A stretch of 64,000 nt of DNA from Strongyloides papillosus (GCA_005656395.1 SRSI01000024.1:28691-92690), one strand, 5' to 3'; shown: positions 30,685 to 42,081, counted from the first letter of the stretch. The notes: generated from the letters alone by a model not told the origin. Numbers and translations: made by a program.

Positions 30685-31056
30685 TGTATAAAAAAAGATT
30701 AAAGATACGATACAGAAAGAATGTTATTTTTGTTTATCTTAAGGCGAATTAACAAATTTGATGAAATTGAAAAAGGTGTTAAAAAAGGGATAGTTTTTTG
30801 TTGAAATTTTGAGAGATTATTATTTTGAGTTGTACTTTTGCGAATTGTAATATTCCCGTAAATAGTAATCCAAATAAAACTTTATACAAAAATCATAAAA
30901 ATTTTATCTATACTCTAAAAAATACGTAAAAACGTTTTATAATGTAACAGTTTTGCAAGTAGTGTGAAAAAATGGTAAATGATCTAAAAAAATGAAAAAA
31001 ATATTTTTACAAAAAATTAAAGTGATAAAAGATATTACAGTTTTGTGAACAATATA
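30685..31056. other. spacer
   Basis: A+T-rich, no gene or repeat recognised. Confidence 0.5.
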
Positions 31057-31673
31057 CAAGGTGTCTCATAATTAACTCCCCACTTGCGAAAGCTTATAAC
31101 TTTTTTCTACGAAGAGATAAAAACGTAAAATTTAGCAGGTTAGTAGAACTAAGAGACAATATTTTTGATTTTTTTTATTTTTAAAAAATTTTGGTTCCAT
31201 TTGGACTTATGGCCATTTTAAAAAAATGTGTTTTTTTCGCCTTTATGAGTGCGTAACTTTTTTATATGACGAGATGTTGAGATGATTTTTTTACATACCG
31301 AAAGCTCAACTTCTTTTGTACTGGAATCCCCAGTATCATAAATATTGAACTTCATTACCATTGTTTAATTTTTAATTAAAACAAAAAAACCACGATTTTT
31401 GCCAAAATTTCAGAGTTTTTTCAAAATTAAAGCTCATTGAGAAGATTCTCGCAAAAGCTTTATCATTAATCTGATAGAGTAAACGATGCTATATCGAATG
31501 GGTATAGTATCATAAAAATCAAATAAGATTGACGAAAGTTACGATTTACTAAAGATTGCTAATTTCGTACTTTTGGTAAAAAATTAGGTTATAAACACTA
31601 TTTATTCTAACACGATTGGTACCTAATAGCATTATTATTATCAATAAAGTATGCTAATTTACAGTATATTGCT

Positions 31674-31788
31674 AGTAAGGATTTGTCTTCCAACGAATCC
31701 TTTTAAATTGTTAATTTTATGTGTTTAAATATAACCTTTACCAGTTATATTTTTATTTCTTATTTTTGCTCTAATAAAAATTTTCACT
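31674..31788 (+). repeat. 5' LTR of element C
   Basis: 115 bp, begins AGTAAGGATTTG and ends TTTTCACT. Confidence 0.85.
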
Positions 31789-31801
31789 CCAACTTCGTCC
31801 C

Positions 31802-32746
31802 ATGGAAGCCCCACCTAGTGTGAACCTTCAAACGAAACTGGAGATACTCAAATCCAAATCATTACAAGAATTAAGAGAACTTTGCCCCTATAAATCATTA
31901 ACCAAAGATCTTATTACTATCATTATGTTAGATGAATACTCTCAACTCGACAGACACAAAGAAGTTACAGATCTGGTGCTAGGTCTTGCGACGAATACAG
32001 TTCTGCCTACAAGTAATCCCAAAATTACTCATTCCGGAATTTCAACATCGTGTGATTGCAATACCAATAAAATGGCGAATGTTACTATTACTGAAACTCC
32101 AACGTTCAATTCAAAATCAATGTCTTTTACTAAGTGGATCTCTCTTTTGGAAACCGAATTCACCGTCAAAAATGTCACTACTGATGAAGCAAAGCTTGCA
32201 TGGTTGCAACTGAAACTTGGAATTGATAATCTCCAATTGTTACCAACCGTGGTAAGTACAAATACTTATGAACAATATAAGCAAATTATTCAGAACAAAT
32301 TCCCTGTCGAAATGAGTGAACAAGAACTTCTCGTCCAATACGGCTCTTATCGTGTTAATCTCACCAAGGATGGACTGAAAGACCTGCAAACCTTGACATT
32401 GAAGACCTTCCGTGACAGACCTGAAGCTACTCAAGTATCAGAAATGTGCTCCAAGTTGATGTTGGCCGCTAGAACAGATCTGCAACGTTATGTTATTGAA
32501 TCAGCAAAATCCCTTCCTCTCTCTCAAGCTCTGGATCAAATTTCAAAAACTGTTCCTGACAAATTCAAGCCCATGTCTCATGATCGCTGTAAATTCTGCA
32601 ACTTCTCTGGACATTCTGAAGAACAATGTCAACGTAAAGCTGCGGGACTTGAAAAGAAGGATTATTTTGCCATCAAACAACAACGACGCAGAGAATCTCC
32701 CACCTCCACCAACTCTACCAATTTCACCATCAAGCAGGAAAACTAA
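31802..32746 (+). CDS. element C Gag
   Basis: 314 codons, ATG 13 nt after the 5' LTR. A helical capsid-like core (about residues 105-255) is followed by a zinc knuckle CKFCNFSGHSEEQC at 263-276 (CX2CX4HX4C) and a basic tail. Gag packages the element RNA into particles. The stop codon TAA lies immediately after the slippery heptamer used to enter pol. It is close in size and layout to the Gag of element B. TGGAAGCCCCACC, which overlaps the start codon, is the only primer-binding-site-like sequence near the LTR. Confidence 0.85.
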   Translation: MEAPPSVNLQTKLEILKSKSLQELRELCPYKSLTKDLITIIMLDEYSQLDRHKEVTDLVLGLATNTVLPTSNPKITHSGISTSCDCNTNKMANVTITETPTFNSKSMSFTKWISLLETEFTVKNVTTDEAKLAWLQLKLGIDNLQLLPTVVSTNTYEQYKQIIQNKFPVEMSEQELLVQYGSYRVNLTKDGLKDLQTLTLKTFRDRPEATQVSEMCSKLMLAARTDLQRYVIESAKSLPLSQALDQISKTVPDKFKPMSHDRCKFCNFSGHSEEQCQRKAAGLEKKDYFAIKQQRRRESPTSTNSTNFTIKQEN

Positions 32747-32770
32747 GTCACCTGGGGGTGACAGCCCAGG
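32737..32770 (+). promoter_or_regulatory. predicted -1 ribosomal frameshift signal, element C gag-pol
   Basis: The gag frame reads G GAA AAC (32737-32743) directly before TAA. After a 7-nt spacer comes a 6-bp stem CCTGGG (32751-32756) with CCCAGG (32765-32770). An alternative stem GTCACC (32747-32752) with GGTGAC (32757-32762) overlaps it, which could give a switching or pseudoknot-like fold. The arrangement parallels element B. The heptamer is a weaker variant than GGGAAAC. Confidence 0.65.
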
Positions 32771-35709
32771 AGGAAAAAAATACTGAAAATTTACAATCTC
32801 ATAATCTTATCCTTGACACTTCACCTGCCATTGATGATGGTACTTTATCACCGGGAGAGTTTGATGATGCATATCTGGATACTGTTAATAATATCAAAGA
32901 TGAAATTGAATTTGAGAATGAACTTCCTGTAACCAACATGGAACTGGCGTCTTCCGTTTGTTTTATCAATCAAGCTAGAGTTCTTCTTGATGTTGGTGCC
33001 AATGTTAACGTTCTCAATACCTCAACCGCTAAGAAACTTCAAATCTTCGATGCTACTGTCAAAAAGAAAATATTATCGTGTGGAAGTAATCTTGAAACTT
33101 ACCAAATCAATGCTCCCTTCTCCATCACTTATAAAGGAAAAACTATCACTCCAAAAGGAACTACCGTTACCAAAGATATACCATATGATTTAATTATGAA
33201 CATACAAACATGTGGTCTTCTAGGAATATCTATTGATACTGCCAGTAAAAACATCACCATCAACGATCCGTTTAAGAAAGAAATACTTCAGTTGTATCCT
33301 GAAGCTGTAGTCAGTGAATCCAATCCTTTAGGTAAATGTACCATTACAGCTCCACCACTCATGTTCAGAGACCTGGAAATGCCAAAGTTAATACGTTATG
33401 GAGTCCCTCCACCACTAATTCCAGAAGTTCAGAAGGAAATTGATGAAATGATAAGTCTTGATGTATGCAGACTAAATTACAATACCAAATATATCGTACC
33501 TATTCGCGTTGTTAGTAAAAGTTCAAAACAACTACGTATCTGTCAAGACTTTCGTGAATTGAATAAGAAATTGTATACTGACTTCTACTGCAGCCCATCT
33601 TTCAAAGAACTGTTTATGTCTATGAAATCTTTCTCTTTTGCTTCTCGTATTGATCTTCGTAAAGCCTACTGGCAAATATGCCTTCATCCATCTGATAGAG
33701 ATAAGTTAGGTTTCTTCTTCAATAGGAAGGTGTATTCATTAAATCGCCTACCTTTTGGATTGTCCTCTTCTCCTGGTATATTTCAACGTCTCATGGATCA
33801 GATACTCTCTTATGTTCCATCTCTGGTATACCAAGATGACATCCTAATCTTGGCTGGCAATTCACGTGATGAACACAAAAATTATGTTTTACAAGCAATA
33901 CAGTCTCTCCACTCACATGGCCTGGTCATTAATCTTGAAAAGTCAACATTCTTTGATGCACAATGCATATTTCTTGGTTACAAAGTCTCCCCAATAGGAA
34001 TCTCACCCAATCCTAAACTTATTCAATCATTGAAGGACTTTCATACTCCGAAAACTCCATACCAACTGCGTGCCTTTAGAGGACTCTTCAATTTTCTCTC
34101 TCATAACATACCGGACAGTGCCAAGTTATCAATTCACCTGAATGACTTTATCGGAACTTTACCAAAAAGTAGAAAAGAAATTCCTATACCTGAAAATGTA
34201 CAACAAGATATATTAGCTATGAAAGATAGTATGTCTCGTATTGTTACCCTTGGTTTCCCTGATTTTTCAAAAGATTTCCAGTTAATGTGTGATGCCTCAA
34301 ACACAGGTTATGGTTCTATTCTAATGCAATCTCATGCACCAATCAATACATATCTGAATCCAAAACAACTATATCCCATTGCTGTACATTCTCGTTCATG
34401 GGATGCTTTGGCCCGTTCTGCTACTCCTACTTACTATGAACTCAAATCCATCAGCCGTTCACTTACCTTTTTTTCTCCACTTATTAGATATAGTCGTATT
34501 CACGTATTTACTGACCACAAGAATCTTCTCCGCATTATTATGGATGGATCTCTACCCATATATCAGAAGTACATCTTTAATATTTGCAATTTCAACTGTG
34601 TCATCAAGTTTATTGAAGGACATAACAACCCTGTGGCTGATGCTCTTAGTCGTTCACCTCTAGATGGGAGCCAAGATACAGTCAACTGCATCTCCAAGAA
34701 TGAGGAAATAGACATTGATGATCTATACCAATCCTTTCATGTCAATACAGGGCATTTATCACTTATCAAAGTCAAAGAATCATTAATGCAAGCAATTACC
34801 AAAAATCATCCGAAATTACGTGTAGCCAGAAGAATACTGAAACAGGTAGCCTCCAAAATAAGTCAATGTCAAGCATGTAGATCCAACAACGTCATTCCAC
34901 GAAAGAAAGATAGTGATGATGAATATAAAGTCACAAAACCAATGGAGCTTTTATGTCTTGATCTGTCCAAGTACCAAAACACCAATATACTATGTGTGGT
35001 TGATAGATACTCTAAATACAAGTTCTTCTTTGAATTAAAATCAACTACAGGTGATCAAATCGTTAAAATTATCAAATCAAAAATAGTAGATGTCTATGGA
35101 CTTCCACAAAGATTAAGAAGTGATAATGCTAGAAATCTCATAGAAGGACCTGTAGCACAGTACTGTAAAGAACAATTCATTCTCCAAGAATCAGCCATAA
35201 GATATCGACATACCACCAACCAAATTGTAGAAAGAGCCTTTAGAACACTGTTTGAAATGATGAGAAAGATGCCTAAGGTTAGAGGTCCATTTTCTGATAA
35301 TTTGAAGATAGCCAGCTTTAGGATTAACAATATAAAGAATGATAAAGGTATCTCTCCAGCTGAACTATTTCTCAACTTCATGCCTCGCACGTTACAGGAT
35401 AACAAGTACAACATCCAAAGCCAATACAATGTCCAGGATATGCGAGCTCTCTATGAACTTTTACATTCTTTAGAAAAGTTGCCAAAAGAAATCGTCATCA
35501 AAGACTTCGATCTCAAGAAAACTAAGGCCGAAAATCGTAATATCACGTTAAAAAATGAATTCAAACCTATCAATCGTACTGCCGTTAAGACTAGTGGAGG
35601 AAAATATGTCAATAAGTTTGAAGTTCTGTCTAGATCTAAGAAGTGGGCCACTGGGGACACTCATAAAGATAAGGACAGTAAGGATTTGTCTTCCAACGAA
35701 TCCTTTTAA
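32744..35709 (+). CDS. element C Pol: protease, RT, RNase H, integrase
   Basis: The frame is open from the gag overlap to 35709. The first possible start is a GTG at 32758, so expression by frameshift is the likely route. Counting from 32758: protease LLDVGAN with D78, where V replaces the usual S or T; RT with RIDLRKAYWQICLHP and YQDD at 358-361; RNase H with CDAS (D512), YYELKS and FTDHKNL. Integrase has H661, H666 and CQAC as zinc domain, then D735, D789 and E825 with 35 residues between the last two. All polymerase and integrase catalytic residues are present. The final codons (KDLSSNESF) are read from the 3' LTR. Length is usual for a gypsy-type pol without an env. Confidence 0.85.
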
Positions 35710-35791
35710 ATTGTTAATTTTATGTGTTTAAATATAACCTTTACCAGTTATAATTTTATTTCTTATTTTTGCTCTAATAAAAATTTTCACT
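35677..35791 (+). repeat. 3' LTR of element C
   Basis: 115 bp, nearly identical to 31674-31788. It begins within the pol coding region. Confidence 0.85.
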
Positions 35792-36590
35792 TTGCTTATT
35801 TGTTCATATTTGGCCAAAAAAATTTTAATAATTTTTATCGCTAAAATTTTGTTAAAAATTAATTTTTTAAATAATTTTCATTATTTATTTGTATTTCATA
35901 CTCTTTTACATAATTAATATCCTATAAAAACATTTTTATGTACTTTTCAAAAATATCGTATATTCGACCTTGTTTTTATAAAGTTTATGTTTGAAATATG
36001 AACAAATAACAATACAAAATAGGATAATATTTCAATTACTATCATTAAAAAAGCATTATAAATATTAAAAAATTAAAAAAAAATAAAATATTTTCTTAAA
36101 TACTGAAGAAAATAGAGAAAGTAGACTATTTTTGGATTGTCATAACGTTCTTGAAACTTATTACTGGGAAACAAGATTATTACCGTTGAATAGGACATCG
36201 TTTACTCTATCAGAATAATTATAAAGCTTTTGCGAGAATCTTCTCAATGAGCTTTAATTTTGAAAAAAAACTACGAAATTTTGGCAAAAATCGTGGTTTT
36301 TTTGATTTAATTAAAAATTAAACAATGCTAATGAAGTTCAATATTTATGATACTGGGGATTCTAGTACAAAAGAAGTTGAGCTTTCGGTATGTAAAAAAA
36401 TCATCTCAACATCTCGTCATATAAAAAAGTTACGCACTCATAAAGGCGAAAAAAAACACATTTTTTTAAAATGGCCATAAGTCCAAATGGAACCAAAATT
36501 TTTTAAAAATAAAAAAAATCAAAAATATTGTCTCTTAGTTCTACTAACCTGCAAAATTTTACGTTTTTATCTCTTCGTAGAAAAAAGTTA

Positions 36591-36995
36591 AGTAATAAAA
36601 ATCGGTTTGAGAAAAATACGATGAATATAAAAATCATCAAAATAATAGTTATAAGTTAAGAAATTGATTAACAAAAATTAAATTTATCTTTTAAACATTT
36701 TATGAATAACATAGTGAGATTTATATGAATATTAATTAATTAATATTTCTAGGGTTATATAAGATATAATATTTAATTTTATTGTGTTTTGATTGGGTGA
36801 ATTAAAAAAATCCCACTAAAGGATCTGTAAGTATATTTTATGTAATTCATAGTTTATTGTTTAGGTGGGTAAATTGAAATAAATTGAGTTAATTAATTTA
36901 CATTTTGTTGTGTTATCGTTGTGCTTATAAAAGAATAGTGTAAAACACTGATAAACTATACTAGGGTGCACGCAAAAACTTTAAAATAAATTTCT
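36591..36995 (+). repeat. 5' LTR of element D
   Basis: 405 bp, identical by eye to 41677-42081. GTGCTTATAAAAGAATAG near 36922-36940 resembles a TATA-box promoter. Confidence 0.9.
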
Positions 36996-37061
36996 TGGTA
37001 ATTTAGCGACCCTAAAGATAGTTGTCATCGTTTTTGAAATTAGGGAGGTCAAAGAAAGTGT

Positions 37062-40000
37062 ATGGACGATAGATTTGGGAATTTAGGGCTAAGTCCGAGT
37101 TACCAAGCAGTGAGTGAAACTGATAAAGATAAAATAAGGCAAATTTACACCGTATTGAAGACATTGGACCCTTTGTTACGTGAGGATAGGGCCGTACTCT
37201 TAGCAGTTGACAGTTTACCTTTCTACACACCGAACATCGACCACTTGAGAAGAAGGTGTGCTCAACTTATTATACTGTCCGCCAATCAATCCAAGCTAAC
37301 GAAAAGGATTGATCAAGCAAGAAGACCTGCTGCTCTTGAAGAAAATTCAATTGTTCAATATATACCAAATAGCACGATTCAAATAGTAGAGGAAAGTGAA
37401 AGAAACGTAACAACAGTAAGAAAAAAGATGAATGCTTGGAACAGTTTAGTTAATTATGATGCTAGTAAAGGAGAAGACATAAGTCACTGGTTAAAGAAGC
37501 TAGAGTGTTGCTTCGAAATTGATGGTGTAAATGAAGATCTGAAAAAAATAGCAGTAATAAAAATAAAAACTTCGCGAGATGTCATGGAATATATCGAGAG
37601 TTTAATGGAGACTGATAGAACAAGTTATCAAAGAGTTACCACGTTATTGAAGGAAAAGTACAACGGCTCAATCTCAATTCAGAATGCACAGGCCCAGATA
37701 AGATCATTCCGCATTGACATAAGAGAAGACAAATTCTATGATAGTTGTGTCAAACTTGGAGAATTAGTGAAAGTAGCCTATAATTATCTAGGAGAGGAGG
37801 ATATGTTGAGAGCACAACTAGGAGAGCTAGAAAAAGTACTGAGATTCCGAGAAGACCTATGGACGAAATTAAATAATAATCCTGGGTACAAGTCGTATCA
37901 GGAGGCAGCCAGAGATTTAGAATCTCTGTTAAAAGTGAAAAACACCATGGGCAAAAATAAAAAGAAGAAACTTGATAAATCTTTTGAGAGATCCAAAGCT
38001 GAACAACCTAGAGTTAAATGTTTTAACTGTGGAGTAATGGGTCATTACGCGAGTAACTGTTCACGAAAGTCTTCGAAAGAATCAGAGGCTAATGAACCCA
38101 AACAGCGAAGAACCTTCAACTCTGGTGATCGTCAATTAAGAAGAACTGACCGTGATAAGATAGAAGAACAAAATAAGTTATTAATAGATGCCTTGATAAG
38201 AAAAGAATCTTATAGACGAGTGGTAAATGAAGAAGAAGCTAATGATGAAGTTACTGATAGGAAAGAGAACACTGAGATTCCAAGTAATGTTGAGAAACCA
38301 AAGAGAAAGGTTGGTAGGCCCAGAAAAATGCCTAAAGAAAATTGTATTGTTAAAGAAAATGAAAATTGTGTAGTCCAAGAGGTTAAAGAGAAAAGAAGGC
38401 CCGGTAGACCTTCTAAGAAAGACAAATTATTAGCTGATAAAGTTGAGAATGAAAAAGAAAATTTGTATTCTGGATTCATAGATGCTATGAAAGATAAAGA
38501 ACTAACCATGAAAGACATGGAGAAAGAGATTTTGACTTATAAAGCAAAAAGTTCATATGATTTCTACGTACCTATCAGATGTGAAGATGGTATGAATATC
38601 ATAGCTTTGATTGACAGTGGTGCTACTAAAAGTTGCTTAACCGAATCCAGAGCAGCCCAATTAGGTTTTGATAAAAATAAAGCAGTACCAGGAAAGTGCG
38701 TATTGGCAAATGGTTCAATATTTGAAACTTTAGGAACTTTGTACACAAGAATATTTTTCCATAATTTCATTTATTTAAAGATAGAGATGAATGTAGTAAA
38801 AGACCAAGAAATGATAGAAAATCGTTATTCTGCCGTACTAGGTTCGGATGCACTGTTAGCTTGTGGAGCCAATATAGACTATTTAAACAAAAGAATAGAG
38901 ATTGGTGGTAGACCTTTATTTAATCTTGATATGGATAATACAGTTAGTGGACCAATTGTAGCTGTACGTAGAGTCAATTTCACCAAAGAGATAGCAGATT
39001 TAGTTGAAAATTTGAAGAAAGATTATGTAGACATTATATCCCAAGATAAGTCAGACATAGGTAAATGTACAATTGAATCACCAAAACTTAAATTGATGAA
39101 CCAAGATTTTCCGAGTATTCCACGCTATCCAATTCCCTATTATCGCCGTGAACTTGTGAAGGCACAAGTACAAAGATGGTTAAAAAGTGATGTTATTGAA
39201 GAATCCACAGAGGTTGAATTTGTTATGAATCTTGTGTTTGCGATGAGAAAAGGAGAATTAGATAGAGTATGTTTAGATTGTCGACCACTAAATAGACATC
39301 TACAACCACTTGATATTAAATGTCCCACTATAAATGAGAAAATACACGTAATTTCTGGTTCAAAATTTTTTAGTTCGATAGATTTGGCACAATATTTTTC
39401 ACAGATTCCTGTAAAATTGGAAGATAGAAGTTTACTTGGTTTTAGAGATGAAGAAGGAAAGTTGTATCGATTTAAAAGAATTCCTTTTGGTCTAAAGATG
39501 GGAACGAGTATAGCACAGATGATAATTGATAAAATTTTGTATCCGTGTAGAGAATTCGCATTTGCTTACGTTGATGATATTATTATATGTTCTAAGAGTG
39601 GTATAAAAGAGCATGAAAGTCAAATAAGGATGGTCTTAGATCAGTTACGTTCACATTGTCTAAAAGTTAACGCCAACAAGTCACAGTTCTTTTCACAGGA
39701 GTTGAGATTTCTTGGTTTTACTTTTAATGAGAAGGGAATGTTACCAAACCAAGATGCTTTAGAAGCCATCACTAATATACCACCACCAAAAACATTAAAA
39801 GCCTTAAGACGTTTTATTGGAAAGACAAGTTTCTACAGGTTCTTCTTTCCAAAATTATCAGAGGTTGAAAAACCATTGACAGATATGTTAAAAAAGGATG
39901 TACCATTTGTATGGACAAAAGAATGTGATGTTGCTATGCTAAAAATAAAAGAGATGATAAAGAAAGTAGCACGTTTAAAATTACCTGATTTTAATAAAGA

Positions 40001-41666
40001 ATTTTTGTTGTATTGCGATGCTAGTCAAGATACCTTTGCTGCTGCTTTAATTCAATGTGAGGATGATGGTACTATGAGACCAATAGCATTTTTCTCACGA
40101 CGTAATCCAGAAAGAAAGCATCTACTACCTCCAGTTGAACTTGAACTTAGATGTATCGTGGAGGCAATGCAAAAATTTCGTGTATGGTTGTTAGGAGGCT
40201 TTACCAGAATTTTTACTGACCACAAGCCCCTTAAAAAGTTGATAGAAATGAACACGGACAGGAAACTCTACTACTATATAAACTGCCTGAATGAATATGC
40301 TTATACGTTGGAATATTTACCAGGAAGTAAAAATACAGTAGCAGATTGTTTAACACGTGTGAATTTGAGAAGAATACTTTATCCAGCTACTATCTTAATT
40401 AGAAATCCACCATTTGATGTAAAAGAGTTGAAAGAAAATGAGTTAAAAGATGAGGAAGAAGACACAGCACCAACTTTTAACTATCCAATTTTAAAAGAAG
40501 ATGATAATAGTAAAATTGAGGAATTTAAAGAGAGCTCACAAGGAAGAGAAAGTCCACCTGTGAAAGAGGGGGAAGAGTACAAAGATAATGAGATAACTGA
40601 AAAGGATAAAGAAGAATTGTTTAAAAGTTTTCACGATGAGTTAGGACATGGTTGTTATGAACGTATATATCCATTGATAAAAATGAGACGTAGTTGGAAA
40701 AATTTGTCCAAAGATCTGAAACAATATTTAGCAAGATGTAAAGTATGTCTAAAAAGAAATGAGATACCAAAAGTTAAGACTATGGAAAAACATGTAACAG
40801 CCGAGAGACCATTTCAACTAATGAATTTAGATTTGATGGGACCCTTTGCCGTTTCATTACATGGTAACAAATACATATTAGGACTTGTTGATATAAATTC
40901 TAAGTATGCCATAATGGAGCCTTTACAAACAGCTAAAGGAGAAGAAATTTTAGAAACAATAGAAAGATGTCTTTTCTACAAGCATGGATCGCCTGAGGTC
41001 ATTAGATGCGACAACGCTGCTTATTTTAGAGGAGAGTTGTTCCGTACTATAGAGGAGAGATATGGGACAAAAATAGATTTTGGCACGGCATATTGGCATG
41101 AGAGTTCAGCCCCGATAGAACGCTTATTTAGAACAGTACAAGCCACCATAGCCAAATTATCAGAGGGTGTATATTCAAATTGGTGTCATATACTTCATAG
41201 AGCAATTTTCTGTTATAATACTATGTATCATACAAGCACACACACCACACCTTATAAAATCATTCATGGATATAACCCAATATTAAAATATGATATACAG
41301 AACTGTAAAGATAAAATTGGTTATATAGCAGGAAAAGAAAGTTTAGATGACCGTGAAGCTTCATTTATGTTAGCTAAAAAGATGTCCGAATGTATAAATG
41401 CTAAGAAGGATCAACTACCAAATAAATCATATATATCTAAGATGGAAAAGTTAAAGCCAGGAGTACCAATATTAGTGAAACTTCCCATACAATTGAAAAG
41501 AGGTGAAATTGGTAAATTTGAGTTTAAATGGCATGATGGATTTGAAATAGTAAAACAAGTTGGTAATTCTTATATGGTAAAACGTAGGGGTAAAGGAAGA
41601 CCCAGAAAGATTCATATTAATCATATTAAGTTGGACTCTTCTGAAGAAGAGGATACTATTTTCTGA
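37062..41666 (+). CDS. element D Gag-Pol polyprotein with AT-hooks
   Basis: 1534 codons in one frame. Gag (1 to about 400) has a zinc knuckle CFNCGVMGHYASNC at 320-333. Between Gag and protease are two AT-hook-like motifs, KRKVGRPRK (414) and KRRPGRPSK (444). Protease has LIDSGATKS with D518 and later VLGSDALL. RT has SSIDLAQYFSQIPV and YVDD at 836-839. RNase H has YCDAS (D986) and FTDHKPL. Integrase has H1191, H1196 and CKVC, then D1257, D1317 and E1353 with 35 residues between the last two. A third motif GKGRPRK (about 1510) lies at the extreme C-terminus. Gag and Pol are fused in frame with no stop or shift. All catalytic residues are intact. A chromodomain is not seen. The AT-hooks may direct DNA binding to A+T-rich chromatin (inference). 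Confidence 0.9.
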   Translation: MDDRFGNLGLSPSYQAVSETDKDKIRQIYTVLKTLDPLLREDRAVLLAVDSLPFYTPNIDHLRRRCAQLIILSANQSKLTKRIDQARRPAALEENSIVQYIPNSTIQIVEESERNVTTVRKKMNAWNSLVNYDASKGEDISHWLKKLECCFEIDGVNEDLKKIAVIKIKTSRDVMEYIESLMETDRTSYQRVTTLLKEKYNGSISIQNAQAQIRSFRIDIREDKFYDSCVKLGELVKVAYNYLGEEDMLRAQLGELEKVLRFREDLWTKLNNNPGYKSYQEAARDLESLLKVKNTMGKNKKKKLDKSFERSKAEQPRVKCFNCGVMGHYASNCSRKSSKESEANEPKQRRTFNSGDRQLRRTDRDKIEEQNKLLIDALIRKESYRRVVNEEEANDEVTDRKENTEIPSNVEKPKRKVGRPRKMPKENCIVKENENCVVQEVKEKRRPGRPSKKDKLLADKVENEKENLYSGFIDAMKDKELTMKDMEKEILTYKAKSSYDFYVPIRCEDGMNIIALIDSGATKSCLTESRAAQLGFDKNKAVPGKCVLANGSIFETLGTLYTRIFFHNFIYLKIEMNVVKDQEMIENRYSAVLGSDALLACGANIDYLNKRIEIGGRPLFNLDMDNTVSGPIVAVRRVNFTKEIADLVENLKKDYVDIISQDKSDIGKCTIESPKLKLMNQDFPSIPRYPIPYYRRELVKAQVQRWLKSDVIEESTEVEFVMNLVFAMRKGELDRVCLDCRPLNRHLQPLDIKCPTINEKIHVISGSKFFSSIDLAQYFSQIPVKLEDRSLLGFRDEEGKLYRFKRIPFGLKMGTSIAQMIIDKILYPCREFAFAYVDDIIICSKSGIKEHESQIRMVLDQLRSHCLKVNANKSQFFSQELRFLGFTFNEKGMLPNQDALEAITNIPPPKTLKALRRFIGKTSFYRFFFPKLSEVEKPLTDMLKKDVPFVWTKECDVAMLKIKEMIKKVARLKLPDFNKEFLLYCDASQDTFAAALIQCEDDGTMRPIAFFSRRNPERKHLLPPVELELRCIVEAMQKFRVWLLGGFTRIFTDHKPLKKLIEMNTDRKLYYYINCLNEYAYTLEYLPGSKNTVADCLTRVNLRRILYPATILIRNPPFDVKELKENELKDEEEDTAPTFNYPILKEDDNSKIEEFKESSQGRESPPVKEGEEYKDNEITEKDKEELFKSFHDELGHGCYERIYPLIKMRRSWKNLSKDLKQYLARCKVCLKRNEIPKVKTMEKHVTAERPFQLMNLDLMGPFAVSLHGNKYILGLVDINSKYAIMEPLQTAKGEEILETIERCLFYKHGSPEVIRCDNAAYFRGELFRTIEERYGTKIDFGTAYWHESSAPIERLFRTVQATIAKLSEGVYSNWCHILHRAIFCYNTMYHTSTHTTPYKIIHGYNPILKYDIQNCKDKIGYIAGKESLDDREASFMLAKKMSECINAKKDQLPNKSYISKMEKLKPGVPILVKLPIQLKRGEIGKFEFKWHDGFEIVKQVGNSYMVKRRGKGRPRKIHINHIKLDSSEEEDTIF

Positions 41667-41676
41667 AGGGTGGAGG

Positions 41677-42081
41677 AGTAATAAAAATCGGTTTGAGAAA
41701 AATACGATGAATATAAAAATCATCAAAATAATAGTTATAAGTTAAGAAATTGATTAACAAAAATTAAATTTATCTTTTAAACATTTTATGAATAACATAG
41801 TGAGATTTATATGAATATTAATTAATTAATATTTCTAGGGTTATATAAGATATAATATTTAATTTTATTGTGTTTTGATTGGGTGAATTAAAAAAATCCC
41901 ACTAAAGGATCTGTAAGTATATTTTATGTAATTCATAGTTTATTGTTTAGGTGGGTAAATTGAAATAAATTGAGTTAATTAATTTACATTTTGTTGTGTT
42001 ATCGTTGTGCTTATAAAAGAATAGTGTAAAACACTGATAAACTATACTAGGGTGCACGCAAAAACTTTAAAATAAATTTCT
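41677..42081 (+). repeat. 3' LTR of element D
   Basis: 405 bp, identical by eye to the 5' LTR. Confidence 0.9.

Larger units (their letters stand above)
31674..35791 (+). mobile_element. complete Ty3/gypsy-type LTR element C
   Basis: 115-bp LTRs at 31674-31788 and 35677-35791, ends AGT...ACT, one visible mismatch, with 5-bp TSD TTGCT (31669-31673 and 35792-35796). Gag and pol are open and in -1 relation. AGT...ACT ends are known from the gypsy/errantivirus group. The distance from the LTR to gag is only 13 nt. The pol frame ends inside the 3' LTR. Recent and possibly active, apart from an altered protease motif. Confidence 0.85.
36591..42081 (+). mobile_element. complete Ty3/gypsy-type LTR element D, very young
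   Basis: Two 405-bp LTRs (36591-36995 and 41677-42081), start AGTAATAAAA, end AAATTTCT, identical by eye. 4-bp TSD GTTA (36587-36590 and 42082-42085). Removing the element restores the foldback arm exactly. TGGTAATTTAGCGACC after the 5' LTR is the candidate primer-binding site. AAGGGTGGAGG before the 3' LTR is the polypurine tract. A single long gag-pol lies between. This is the best candidate for an active element in the window. Confidence 0.9.
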
